DNA from: Streptomyces sp. NBC_00525
GTDB taxonomy: Bacteria; Actinomycetota; Actinomycetes; Streptomycetales; Streptomycetaceae
Direction: 5' to 3'
Length of the DNA stretch: 64,000 nucleotides
NCBI RefSeq assembly: GCF_036346595.1
Contig: NZ_CP107834.1
Coordinates: forward strand, 3,410,001 to 3,474,000
Shown here: positions 35,455 through 43,388 of the stretch, in pieces
Position numbering within the stretch: position 1 is the first letter of the stretch
Layout of the letters: each line of letters begins with the position of its first letter
Translations under genes and position numbers: made by a program
The notes under the pieces: generated by a model
Seen by the model: the letters and a program-made list of their open reading frames with translations, nothing else
What the model was told of the DNA's origin: nothing
Databases searched by the model: none

Positions 35455-36636
35455 TCAGGCATGTGTGTCCATGGTCCCTGTTCTGGTTGCCCGCTGGTGG
35501 AGGCTGTTGACGGTGGCAGCACTGTCGAGGGCGACGGAGACGGCGTCGATACGGTCGGTGATCTCGGTGCCGATCTGTGGGGACTGTCTCCAGACAGAGA
35601 TGGGTGTGCCGTTGTTGTAGGCGGCGATCGCGTCGCGGATGGCGACGGCTCCGGCGATGGCGCGCGCCTTGGGCTCGGTGTAGGTGGCGGTGGCCTCCGT
35701 GTACGCCTGGTGGTACAGGTCCGTGTTGTAGTACGGGGCGAGCAGGCGCAGAGAGTCGTGGATGCGCTGGCGGCGCTGCAGCACGCGCAACTCCAGGGGA
35801 ACCCAGTACCCGAGCCGTGCTGTTGCCGCGGCGGGAGCCAGGACGAATACCGCGCGCCACAGTGGTCTCAACCGGCGGTACTCGCGCCGGTTCCGGTTCC
35901 ACCTCTTGAGGACCGGACCGGCCTGGGGAGTGATGAATCCCACGGCTGCGAGCGCGCCCTCCAGGATCGCCAGATGTGGTGCGACCCTTGTGCTGAGCCA
36001 GTCCCAGTCGGCGCCGGACCAGCGGGCCGTGATCGCAGTCAGTTTGCTTGTTCCGAAGGCCAGGCCCATGACGAAGGAGCCTTGCAGGAAGACGACGCCT
36101 GATTTCAGCCAGGGGTTCTTGACTGCCTTGAACCACTTCCAGAGCATGAACACCGAAGCGGAGCATGTGGTGAAGTGTGCGAGCAGGTACAACAGGATGT
36201 GTTCACGCATCCATGGCGTGCCGGCGTAGTAGGTGTCGAGGTCGTGGATTCGTACGTCCGGTGTGTCGGCGAGGAAGAAGGTGACCCACAGAACTCCGAT
36301 CATGCCGGTGTAGATCGCATGGATGCGGCGGATCTTGCGCCGCCGGTCTTCGGATGGCTCCTCACTCCAGCGCATGATCATGGCCAGGCTGGTGGCACCG
36401 GACGCGGTCAGAAACGAATAGGCCCACGGTGCCGCTATGTTAGGGACACCCGTGACGTCGTTGAGGCGCTCGATGTTGAGGGGAATGATGGTGACGAAAG
36501 CAGCCGAGGCCCAGACCAGCAGCAAGGTTGTCGCTCTTACCTCGGGGTTGCGCCAGGCCCGGATGAACGTCGGAATCTTGAAGAACAGCGCGATCGCCAG
36601 CAGGACAGCAGGGATCGAGTAGGGAACGTAGGTCAT
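35455..36636 (-). CDS. Multi-pass membrane protein of the MAB_1171c/DUF6545 type
   Basis: A 393-residue protein. The first about 235 residues hold about seven hydrophobic segments (for example IPAVLLAIALFF, TLLLVWASAAFVTIIPL, GMIGVLWVTFFLA and LLYLLAHFTTCSASVFML). A soluble helical C-terminal domain (about 240-393) follows, rich in Arg and Ala. The architecture and neighbour set match a family annotated as putative transporter without demonstrated function. Its ATG overlaps the TGA of the HExxH gene upstream (ATGA), so it is the third gene of a coupled operon. Codon use is visibly more AT-rich than the flanks, suggesting acquisition. Confidence 0.65.
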   Translation of the reverse strand: MTYVPYSIPAVLLAIALFFKIPTFIRAWRNPEVRATTLLLVWASAAFVTIIPLNIERLNDVTGVPNIAAPWAYSFLTASGATSLAMIMRWSEEPSEDRRRKIRRIHAIYTGMIGVLWVTFFLADTPDVRIHDLDTYYAGTPWMREHILLYLLAHFTTCSASVFMLWKWFKAVKNPWLKSGVVFLQGSFVMGLAFGTSKLTAITARWSGADWDWLSTRVAPHLAILEGALAAVGFITPQAGPVLKRWNRNRREYRRLRPLWRAVFVLAPAAATARLGYWVPLELRVLQRRQRIHDSLRLLAPYYNTDLYHQAYTEATATYTEPKARAIAGAVAIRDAIAAYNNGTPISVWRQSPQIGTEITDRIDAVSVALDSAATVNSLHQRATRTGTMDTHA

Positions 36637-37244
36637 AAGAGTATGCGTCGACCGCGGTTGGTGAGCGACACGTTGAGGCGACCCTCGAGAGTCGACTCAT
36701 CGACGGGGCCTTCGGCGTAGCGGCCTTTTACCCATGCACGGACCTCGCTGCCGAACAGTAGGCCGAAGGTTTCCGCTGCCGCCTCGCACTCCGCAAGGGA
36801 CTCCGCACGCGCCGCGCCCATCCGGATCGCTTCGCGCGGTACATCCGGGTCGGTCAGGATCTGGTCGACCACACGCTGCAACGCTTCCGGGGTCTGATCG
36901 GGCACGAGCGCGCGGGCGGTAGCCGCTAGACCGGGGGTGTAGTGGCCGCAGTCGCCTTGTTCCTCGTGCCACAGTTCGTGTCCGAGGATGACCAGCTGCG
37001 CCTCCGCCACGGTTGCCTTCTCGACCACGATGATCGACCGGTCCCCGCAGTCCAAGCGCATGCCGGACACGGGAATGTCCGCGGGAAAGCGCCGAAACAG
37101 GAGTTCAATCGGGCGGCCGCTACGAACACTCATCGCCCGGCAGAACTCCTGCATGACGTCCCGCGCGTCCGCGGGCCGATCGAGCGAGTGAACTGCTTCC
37201 CTCCCCAGCGCCGACAGAAGGGATTTCATGGCTCGGATGTTCAT
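36633..37244 (-). CDS. ImmA/IrrE-like HExxH metallopeptidase-fold protein
   Basis: A 203-residue soluble protein. Residues around 88-100 read VILGHELWHEEQGDCGH, with the zincin HExxH motif (HELWH). An acidic region lies further on (ESLAECEAAAETFG), with Glu residues that could be the third ligand, as in ImmA/IrrE peptidases. ImmA-type proteins cleave HTH repressors; here an HTH gene lies immediately upstream and overlaps by ATGA. The likely pair is regulator plus peptidase, with the membrane protein as output. This is inference from context. Confidence 0.65.
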   Translation of the reverse strand: MNIRAMKSLLSALGREAVHSLDRPADARDVMQEFCRAMSVRSGRPIELLFRRFPADIPVSGMRLDCGDRSIIVVEKATVAEAQLVILGHELWHEEQGDCGHYTPGLAATARALVPDQTPEALQRVVDQILTDPDVPREAIRMGAARAESLAECEAAAETFGLLFGSEVRAWVKGRYAEGPVDESTLEGRLNVSLTNRGRRILL

Positions 37245-37882
37245 CGGGCCGAGTCTCCCGCCGAGGGAAAGACCGAGCGGATAACGCCGGCAAGGAGCAC
37301 CTCAAGCTGTTCAGGCGTCAAGGGACCGGCATGCCTGAGATCAGCGTTGACGACGCCGTACTTCTTCATCAGCGCCTGGACGGGGTCGGATTCGGGACTC
37401 TCGTACTTCTGGAGGATCGGCTGGAGAACAAGGTTGAGTGAGTCCCCCGCCGGCATGGTGAAGAACGTCTCCCCGCCTTCGACGTCGAAGAATTCCGCGA
37501 AGTCGTGGAGCAGGGGCACGTTGGGCATCTTCTCGCCCCTGAGCAGCTTTCGCGCCCAGACCTCGGAGACCATGAGGCGATCGGCTACCTCGGAAACGAG
37601 GTCGCTCAGCTTCTTGTCCGTACGAGCCAAGTAGCCCTCTGCCAGGGCCTTGATGCGCGCACAGACCCTTTGCTGCACAGTGTCCTGCGGTGGTCTGCCA
37701 CCGCGAAGTAACTCACGGACGATGCTCTCAGGAAGAGCCGTCCGAGCCGCCAGCTCCCGGGAGTCGAGACTCTCCGTCTCACGGTACGCACTGAGGCGCC
37801 GAAGAGTCTCGGTGAGAGGTTGCTCCACCCATCGCTCCCAGGGTCGGTGTGTCCGATGTCCCACGCACACTACTCGGGCCAT
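37241..37882 (-). CDS. HTH-type transcriptional regulator of the peptidase-membrane protein operon
   Basis: A 213-residue protein. The HTH-like segments are ELAARTALPESIVRELLRGG and DLVSEVADRLMVSEVWARKL. A C-terminal region (PLLHDFAEFFDVEGGETFF) resembles XRE proteins of Streptomyces. The start is the ATG at 37882 (MARVVCVGHRTHRP), preceded by GGGGGACC; a longer frame to 38035 has no ribosome site. Codon TTA occurs at 37711-37709 (ReLLRGG), so expression may depend on the bldA tRNA. It is first in a three-gene coupled operon. Confidence 0.7.
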   Translation of the reverse strand: MARVVCVGHRTHRPWERWVEQPLTETLRRLSAYRETESLDSRELAARTALPESIVRELLRGGRPPQDTVQQRVCARIKALAEGYLARTDKKLSDLVSEVADRLMVSEVWARKLLRGEKMPNVPLLHDFAEFFDVEGGETFFTMPAGDSLNLVLQPILQKYESPESDPVQALMKKYGVVNADLRHAGPLTPEQLEVLLAGVIRSVFPSAGDSAR

Positions 37883-38350
37883 CGCGGTCCCCCAACGATC
37901 GTTCCGTGGCAGGAGACGATCGTTGACATGCCTCGCGCGGCGTAGCAAGATCCGGACAGCGGAATTGTCAATCTCGACACTCCGGGTGATCGCCGATCCG
38001 TCGGCATCCACTGAGAGTTGTACACAGAGAGCCACCGATGATGCGGAGACCTTTGACCGCGAATCGGTGGCGGCCGGCTGCGACCAATCGGGGCTGGTGG
38101 CCGACAGGAGCTGCGGCGGACCGCGATGCGGAGTCGGGCAGCGATGTCGATGCCACCGGTGGTGCGCAGCTGGTTGATGACGAAGCCGCGCAGGGGACCA
38201 TGTTCTCCAGGCTGTGACCAGCAGATCTTGGAGGCATCCTCACGGACGACGCTGCCCCATGATGTTTCGGGCCATCGGGTGCCGTCGTGTGGCTCGGACG
38301 GGGAAAGGCCAGCCCATGTCCGGTGTCTGTGGCCGAACGGGGAGTTCTAC
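37883..38350. other. Unassigned spacer at the left edge of the biosynthetic cluster
   Basis: No intact gene is supported in these 468 bp. Short minus-strand frames (for example one encoding GFVINQLRTTGGIDIAARL near 38150-38200) look like decayed coding sequence, but no family is recognised. It separates the leftward HTH-peptidase operon from the rightward cluster gene at 38351. Confidence 0.4.
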
Positions 38351-39232
38351 GTGAGTAATCACGACGCGCTGGACGGCGGCTGTCGCTGTTCGCGTCAGCC
38401 TGGCGAAGCGACTTCGCACGCCTCCGGGGGATCGGTGAGGAGCACAGGACGGACTGCGAAATCCGACACAGAGGGGTTACTCGCTGTCACGGCGGGTGAA
38501 CTGCATGTCTTCTGTGTCGCAGATGTGTCCCCGACCGGCGCCGGTCGAGGAGGGGGGCCGGACGGCGATCGACCGCTGCGCCGGGTACTGGGACGCATCC
38601 TCGGTATGAGCGGGCCCGAAGTGCCGCTCGCGCGGGATGCGCTGGGACGTTTTCGGCTGCGCGACGGTCCCTTCGGCCTCGCCGTGTGCGGTGACGCGGG
38701 ACGGCTTACCTTGGCGCTCGTCAGTGGCTGCTCGGTCGCGCTGAGCCTGCACGAGGTTCCGGGCTCGGGACAGCTCGGGCCGGCGATGCCGTTCACCGAG
38801 AGGGAGCGGCGCTGGGCCCGGGCGGCCCCGGAGGGCAGGAGGGCGGAACGCCTGGCCCGGCTGTGGACCCGTAAGGAAGCCGCCCTCAGACTCATGGGCA
38901 GCCCGCTGTCCGCGGCGGCCGAGTCCGACGCGCTCGCCCCCGACGGGCTGGGAGATGTGCTGCTGCGCCGACCGGAGCGGGTGGCGTGGAGCGCGCCCCT
39001 GGGATCACCGCAGGAGGCATACGTGCGGAGCCTGGCGGCCGAGCCCGGTCTCGCGGCGGCCGCCGCTACGTCGGCGCCGGTCACCCGGGTGTGCATGTGG
39101 TACGTCGACTCGGCTGTTCGCGCCGAGGGCGACGACCCGGTCGGCGAGCCGGTGGGGGGAGGGAACGCCGGAGAACACCGGTCCTCCGTAGCTGGGGGAA
39201 CCACCCTGCCGTTGTTGTCGACCGTCTGGTAG
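38351..39232 (+). CDS. Sfp-type 4'-phosphopantetheinyl transferase-like protein (diverged)
   Basis: A 293-residue protein with LARLWTRKEAALRLMG, matching the WxxKEA motif of Sfp-type enzymes that convert apo-ACP to holo-ACP. The upstream Mg-binding motif, normally VGVDVE, aligns here with ALSLHEV. The Asp is lost and the Glu kept, and the usual HS substrate motif reads CGD, so activity may be reduced. The start is GTG at 38351 with GGGGAG upstream. In-frame codon 43 is TTA (38477-38479), the bldA-dependent leucine codon. It is the left border of the cluster, and the ACP at 49.0 kb is its natural client. It ends at a bidirectional terminator shared with the regulator gene. Confidence 0.65.
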   Translation: MSNHDALDGGCRCSRQPGEATSHASGGSVRSTGRTAKSDTEGLLAVTAGELHVFCVADVSPTGAGRGGGPDGDRPLRRVLGRILGMSGPEVPLARDALGRFRLRDGPFGLAVCGDAGRLTLALVSGCSVALSLHEVPGSGQLGPAMPFTERERRWARAAPEGRRAERLARLWTRKEAALRLMGSPLSAAAESDALAPDGLGDVLLRRPERVAWSAPLGSPQEAYVRSLAAEPGLAAAAATSAPVTRVCMWYVDSAVRAEGDDPVGEPVGGGNAGEHRSSVAGGTTLPLLSTVW

Positions 39233-39248
39233 GAGGCGGAACCGTGCC

Positions 39249-39280
39249 GACGCGGCCGTGGTGACCGCCCCGGCCGCGTC
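39249..39280. terminator. Bidirectional hairpin between PPTase-like and regulator genes
   Basis: Arms GACGCGGCC (39249-39257) and GGCCGCGTC (39272-39280) lie between two convergent stop codons (39232 and 39323). Confidence 0.65.
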
Positions 39281-39322
39281 CGCCCGGGCCCGGTCAGTCG
39301 TGCCGCCGGGGGTTCCCCTCGG

Positions 39323-40606
39323 CTACGGCATGACCAGCCCGTGCGGATCGGCTGCGGGATCGTCCCCGGCGTCGGCGTGGAGTTCGCGCCAGGTCTCCAT
39401 CGCGAGCCGGTAGGAGCCGAGTCGCTCGTAGCGGTCGGCCACCCAGCGGTAGTCGGCCTCCGCCTGAGCGGACCGGCCGGCGGCGCGATGGGCGCGGGCC
39501 CGGACGATGCCGCTCCATGCCTGATCGAGCAGGGGCAGGTCCGGGGTCTCGGGCACGATGTCCGGGACGAGCCGGTCGGCCTGCTCGGTCTCGCCCCGGC
39601 ACAGGGCGGTGAGGCACTCCAGCGCGGACTGCAGGCTGCGGGCGCTCGGCGAGCCGAGCAGTTCCGTCAGGGCACGCGACTGCTCGATCAGCGTCCGAGC
39701 GCCTTCATGTTCACCGGCCGCCAGGGCCGCCAGCGCGCGTGCCCGTACCAGCCGGGCCCGGTCCGCCAGATCGGCGCCGGCACCGGCCAGGGCGTCCGCC
39801 CTGTTCAGCAGGTCGAGTGCCTCCGACGGCCGGCCGGCCAGCCGACGCAACCCACCGGCGGCCCACAGGGCCGACGCGTCCACGTGAGGCGGCACACTTT
39901 GGCCGGTTCCCGCGAGGAGTTCCTCGCACAGGACATCGGCACGCTGCCAGTCACCGCTCTCGGCATACGCCGAGACGGCGGCAACGAGGGCTTCTGTGTG
40001 CTCGGTCGGGGCGACACCGAGTTCCCCGGTGATCCGCACGGCCTGTTCGGCGTAACTCACGCTCTCGGAGAGCCGGCCCAGTCGGCGCAGGGCCCGGGCG
40101 GTCTCGATCAGAACACGGGCCTGGAACATCGGGGCGTACTCGGTCATGGGGGCCGCCAGCAGGTCCGTCAGCACATCGAGCCGCGCCTCCTGCTCTGCGA
40201 GGTGCCCGAGCGTGACAGCGAGCTCCCAGCGGGCCTCCCACAGCACCTCCTCGGACCCGGCCGCCGCGTCAGGGGAGGTCAACTGGCCGATCAACGCGTT
40301 GAGATCGTCGCGGGCGCGCTCCCAGTCACCGGAGAGCTGGCCGGAGCGGGCCGCGACGAGGCGGCCGATCAGCTCCATGCGGGAGGGGTGCCGGTCGGGG
40401 GGCGGTGCGCTGAGATCCTCGATCCGGAGTCCGAGCCGCTCGACGATCGCCTTGGCCGCCTTGACACTCGGGGTCCTGCGGCCGCTTTCGACCAGTGAGA
40501 CATAACTGGCGGAAACCGTCTCGCTGGCGAGCTCGGATTGGGGCAGGCCCCGGGCACGGCGGATCTCGCGAATCCGCCTACCGAAATCTGGCTGATGGAT
40601 GGTCAA
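39323..40606 (-). CDS. HTH-TPR regulator, probable cluster-specific regulator
   Basis: A 427-residue protein. An N-terminal XRE helix-turn-helix (about 8-65: FGRRIREIRRARGLPQSELA, then SYVSLVESGRRTPSV) is followed by about 330 residues of helical repeats of the tetratricopeptide type. XRE-TPR proteins often sense small peptides or metabolites through the repeat domain. The start appears to be a TTG at 40606 (TIHQPDFG), with only a weak GCGAG ribosome site; no in-frame ATG lies near. It is divergent from the first MFS gene. Their shared 149-bp region carries phased TGACT/AGTCA motifs plus TTGACC...GGTCAA and CTACA...TGTAG inverted repeats, good candidates for its operators. Confidence 0.75.
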   Translation of the reverse strand: MTIHQPDFGRRIREIRRARGLPQSELASETVSASYVSLVESGRRTPSVKAAKAIVERLGLRIEDLSAPPPDRHPSRMELIGRLVAARSGQLSGDWERARDDLNALIGQLTSPDAAAGSEEVLWEARWELAVTLGHLAEQEARLDVLTDLLAAPMTEYAPMFQARVLIETARALRRLGRLSESVSYAEQAVRITGELGVAPTEHTEALVAAVSAYAESGDWQRADVLCEELLAGTGQSVPPHVDASALWAAGGLRRLAGRPSEALDLLNRADALAGAGADLADRARLVRARALAALAAGEHEGARTLIEQSRALTELLGSPSARSLQSALECLTALCRGETEQADRLVPDIVPETPDLPLLDQAWSGIVRARAHRAAGRSAQAEADYRWVADRYERLGSYRLAMETWRELHADAGDDPAADPHGLVMP

Positions 40607-40645
40607 CGTCTCGCTCGCAGCATGTTACGCGCACAGGAAGGACAA

Positions 40646-40679
40646 TTGACCAGCAGTCTACAACGCGTGTAGAGGTCAA
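40646..40679. promoter_or_regulatory. Nested inverted repeats in front of the regulator gene
   Basis: TTGACC (40646-40651) pairs with GGTCAA (40674-40679), and between them CTACA (40658-40662) pairs with TGTAG (40668-40672). The position, 40-70 bp upstream of the regulator TTG, fits an autoregulatory operator. Confidence 0.4.
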
Positions 40680-40725
40680 AGGTTACGTCATGCTACCCCC
40701 TAGGGCACACAGGCCGGATTTCCAC

Positions 40726-40761
40726 GACTGTCGAGTCACCGTATAGTCAATTTTCATGACT
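40726..40761 (+). promoter_or_regulatory. Leaderless promoter and phased operator of the MFS gene
   Basis: TATAGT (40742-40747) ends eight bases before the ATG at 40756, with no ribosome site, so the message is probably leaderless. Overlapping it are AGTCA at 40734 and 40745, TGACT at 40757 (11-12 bp steps), and the hyphenated palindrome GACTGTCGAGTC at 40726-40737. A protein bound here would cover the -10 and the start codon. Confidence 0.55.
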
Positions 40762-42012
40762 GAAGCTCTGCCCGCCGTGTCGCGTCCGTGGGGGATGCGC
40801 GCCCTCCTGGGTGCGGTGCTCATCAGTTCGGTTGGCGAGGCCATGGTGATCGTCGCCGTGCCCTGGTTCGTCCTGGAAGCGACGGGTAGTGCGGCGCGCA
40901 CCGGCGTCCTGCTCGCGGTCGGCGCGGTCTCCTCGGGGCTGGCCGGCTTGCTGGCCGGGCCGCTGGTGGACCGCTGGGGCTTCAAGCGCATGGCCGTCAC
41001 CGCCTGGGTCTTCGGGGGTGCCGCAGCCGCTTGCATCCCTGTGCTGCATCATCTCGGGCGGCTCGACTTCGCCACATTGATCGCTCTGACGGTGGCGGCG
41101 TCGGTGCTCGACGTGCCCGGTGTCGCCGCGGTGACGGGCCTCGTCCCCGGCCTCGCCGGAGCCGCGCGGATGCCCCTGGAGCGCGGCAACGCACTGCTCG
41201 GCGGCGTCCACCAGGCCGCCCAGCTGGCCGGGGTGCCGCTCGGCGGCCTGGCCACCGCGACACTCGGCGCCGACACCGTCCTCGCCCTGGACGCGCTCGG
41301 CTGCCTCCTGGCGGCTTTCTTGATCCTGGTCGGTGTCCCGTCGCCGGGGCCGACCCCGTCGGCGCCGGCTGCCGAGGCGCCGGCGGGCCGGGAACCATCC
41401 CTGGCTGTCCGCGCCTACCTGGACGAGATCCGGGTGGGACTGCGGCTTCTGTGGCGGGAGCGGCTGGTGCGGGCGCTGGCCTGCTCGGGTGCTGCGTTCA
41501 ATGCGTTGGACAGCGGTTTGGCGGGGGTGCTTCTGGCTGTATACGCGCACCGGGAGCTCGGCAGCGCCGCCGGGCTCGGGGTGATGCTGACGGCTTTCAG
41601 TGTCGGGGTGCTGGTGGGCACCGGCGCCTACGCGGTCGTCGGGCACCGGTTCGGGCGGCGGCCGGCCTACCTGGCGTCCGGGGCCGGCGTCGGGTTGCTG
41701 GTCGCGGGGCTCGCCGTGGTGTCCCCGTCGCTTCCGACGGCAGCCGTCCTGCTGGGCCTGCTGGGGGTGGTGGCCGCCCCCGTCGGCCCGGTGCGGACCA
41801 CCGCCTTCCAGCGCGAGCTGCGCGCCGAGACGTACGGGCGGGTCGTCTCCGCGGTCGACACGATCGGGACGGCCGCCGTACCACTGGGCGCGGCCGCCAC
41901 CGCTGTGGCCGCGGAGTCGCTGGGGGTGCGGCCCGCCCTCGCTGCCCTGGCCGTCGCCTACCTGGCGGTGGTGACCGCCTGCTGGAGATCCTCGGCACTG
42001 CGGACACTGTGA
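40756..42012 (+). CDS. MFS transporter (cluster exporter 1)
   Basis: A 418-residue permease with about 12 hydrophobic segments. The motif-A-like loop after helix 2 is GPLVDRWGFKRM. The closest general type is the actinobacterial MFS exporter group (MFS_1/MFS_3). It probably exports the cluster product and may confer self-resistance. It is divergent from the regulator gene and probably under its control through the TGACT motifs overlapping its promoter. The second MFS gene of the cluster is at 46.0 kb. Confidence 0.75.
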   Translation: MTEALPAVSRPWGMRALLGAVLISSVGEAMVIVAVPWFVLEATGSAARTGVLLAVGAVSSGLAGLLAGPLVDRWGFKRMAVTAWVFGGAAAACIPVLHHLGRLDFATLIALTVAASVLDVPGVAAVTGLVPGLAGAARMPLERGNALLGGVHQAAQLAGVPLGGLATATLGADTVLALDALGCLLAAFLILVGVPSPGPTPSAPAAEAPAGREPSLAVRAYLDEIRVGLRLLWRERLVRALACSGAAFNALDSGLAGVLLAVYAHRELGSAAGLGVMLTAFSVGVLVGTGAYAVVGHRFGRRPAYLASGAGVGLLVAGLAVVSPSLPTAAVLLGLLGVVAAPVGPVRTTAFQRELRAETYGRVVSAVDTIGTAAVPLGAAATAVAAESLGVRPALAALAVAYLAVVTACWRSSALRTL

Positions 42013-42071
42013 CCTGACGGACAACGGCGCTGACCGGCACGCCCGATCGTCGCCCTGCGGCCCAAGTCGTT

Positions 42072-42116
42072 TCATGACTCTGCTCATGACTAGAATTGAC
42101 TTATGGTTGACTGTGG
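42072..42116 (+). promoter_or_regulatory. Four phased TGACT repeats upstream of the aldehyde dehydrogenase-like gene
   Basis: TGACT occurs at 42075, 42087, 42097 and 42108, steps of 12, 10 and 11 bp, so all four lie on about the same face of the helix. They occur as TCATGACT twice, then AATTGACT and GGTTGACT. The ATG is at 42147 with GAGGAGGG upstream. Confidence 0.6.
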
Positions 42117-42146
42117 TTCGAATCGACCATCATCCCGAGGAGGGAC

Positions 42147-43388
42147 ATGACTTCCGCTCCAGCCCTTCCGGTCTCGAAGGCGCCGTCGAAGGGCCTGGTG
42201 AGCGCCGAACGGCTCCGGGCCCTGCATGCTGTCCGCCGCCTCCTGGCCGAGCACCCGCAGGAAGTGCACGAACTGCTCTGCGAGATATCGACCCACCGGG
42301 CCGCGGCCTACGAGATCGAGGCGGCCGTCGCGACTCTCGACGGTGCTGAGCAGGAGATCGCCCTGCACCGCCCTGCCACGGTCGGCCGGCTGGCTGTCTT
42401 CATGCCGTCCAACGTGATCCTGTACTCGTACGTGCTCTACCTGCTCGTCCCGGCACTGTATGCCCGGCAGCTGGTGTTCCGTCCCTCCAGCCAGGTCAAG
42501 GACCAGATGATGCGGCTGCACGGGATGCTCTCGGAGGTCCACGGCCTGCCGATCGAAGCGGCGCAGAGCAGTCAGCGGGAGTTCCTCGACGACCTCTCCG
42601 GCCGCGCGGATGTGGTGGTCTTCACCGGCGCCTACCGCAATGCCGAGCAGGTCAGGACCCGACTCGCCCCCGGGCAGCTCTTCCTGTTCCTGGGGTCCGG
42701 AGTGAACCCCTTCGTCGTCGCGCCGGGCGCCGACCTCGACGCCGCCGTACGGGACGCCGTCGAGATCCGCCTGCTCAACTCGGGTCAGGACTGCCTGGGC
42801 CCCGACCTGTTCTGTGTGCATGAGGATCTGCTTGAGCCGTTCACCAACGCGCTGCGGGCCGCGCTCGGCCGGCTGCGCCACGGGACCTACACCGACCCCG
42901 AGGCCGACTACGGACCCTTGTTCTACGAGGGGGCACTGGAGGAGGCCGCCCTGTACCTGGCGAAGAACCGCGACCGGATCGTGCACGGCGGCAACGTCGA
43001 CTTCCGCTCCCGCCGGCTGGACCCCGCGATCGTGGTGGTCCCCGAGGTGACGCCGCGCACCCAGCTGCCGGAGTTCTTCGCCCCGGTCTTCAACATCGCC
43101 GGCTACCGCGACGAACGGGCGCTGGCCGCGACGCTCACCACCGGTGTGTTCACCGAACGAGCCCTCGGCGCCAGCGTGTACGGCCGTGCGCCGGAGCTGG
43201 TGCGGGCGCTGCGCCGCCGTACCACGGTGACCACGGACACCACCCTGCTCGCCATCGACGACGGCAACGCGGCTTTCGGTGGCTTCGGCCGTATGGCCAA
43301 CTACATCACCGACGGCACGGGGATGTGGACGGAGCCGATTCTCGTCTCCAAGGCCGTGGCCGACCACCTGCCGCGGGGGCGGGCATGA
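42147..43388 (+). CDS. Aldehyde-dehydrogenase-fold oxidoreductase, possibly acyl-thioester reductase
   Basis: A 413-residue protein of the ALDH superfamily, shorter than the usual about 480 residues. It has an RPSSQVKDQ region in the cofactor domain, FTGAYRNAEQ (the FTGS-type motif) and the catalytic Cys216 in LNSGQDCLGPD. Where hydrolytic ALDHs carry the general-base Glu in LELGG, this protein reads LFLGSG, so the Glu is missing. That pattern is seen in CoA-dependent or acyl-reducing members, which suggests reduction of an acyl thioester or transfer to CoA/ACP rather than oxidation to a free acid. It is first gene of an ALDH-ThDP-AT-MFS run, with ATGA overlap to the next gene. Confidence 0.7.
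   Translation: MTSAPALPVSKAPSKGLVSAERLRALHAVRRLLAEHPQEVHELLCEISTHRAAAYEIEAAVATLDGAEQEIALHRPATVGRLAVFMPSNVILYSYVLYLLVPALYARQLVFRPSSQVKDQMMRLHGMLSEVHGLPIEAAQSSQREFLDDLSGRADVVVFTGAYRNAEQVRTRLAPGQLFLFLGSGVNPFVVAPGADLDAAVRDAVEIRLLNSGQDCLGPDLFCVHEDLLEPFTNALRAALGRLRHGTYTDPEADYGPLFYEGALEEAALYLAKNRDRIVHGGNVDFRSRRLDPAIVVVPEVTPRTQLPEFFAPVFNIAGYRDERALAATLTTGVFTERALGASVYGRAPELVRALRRRTTVTTDTTLLAIDDGNAAFGGFGRMANYITDGTGMWTEPILVSKAVADHLPRGRA

Noticed and set aside
37968-38243. A minus-strand 91-codon frame as a transposase remnant
   Set aside because: No recognisable transposase motif; the sequence is equally consistent with random open frame.
42147-43388. The ALDH-fold protein or another cluster gene as the missing LanD flavoprotein
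   Set aside because: It has an ALDH Cys motif and no HFCD flavoprotein features; no other cluster protein fits either.
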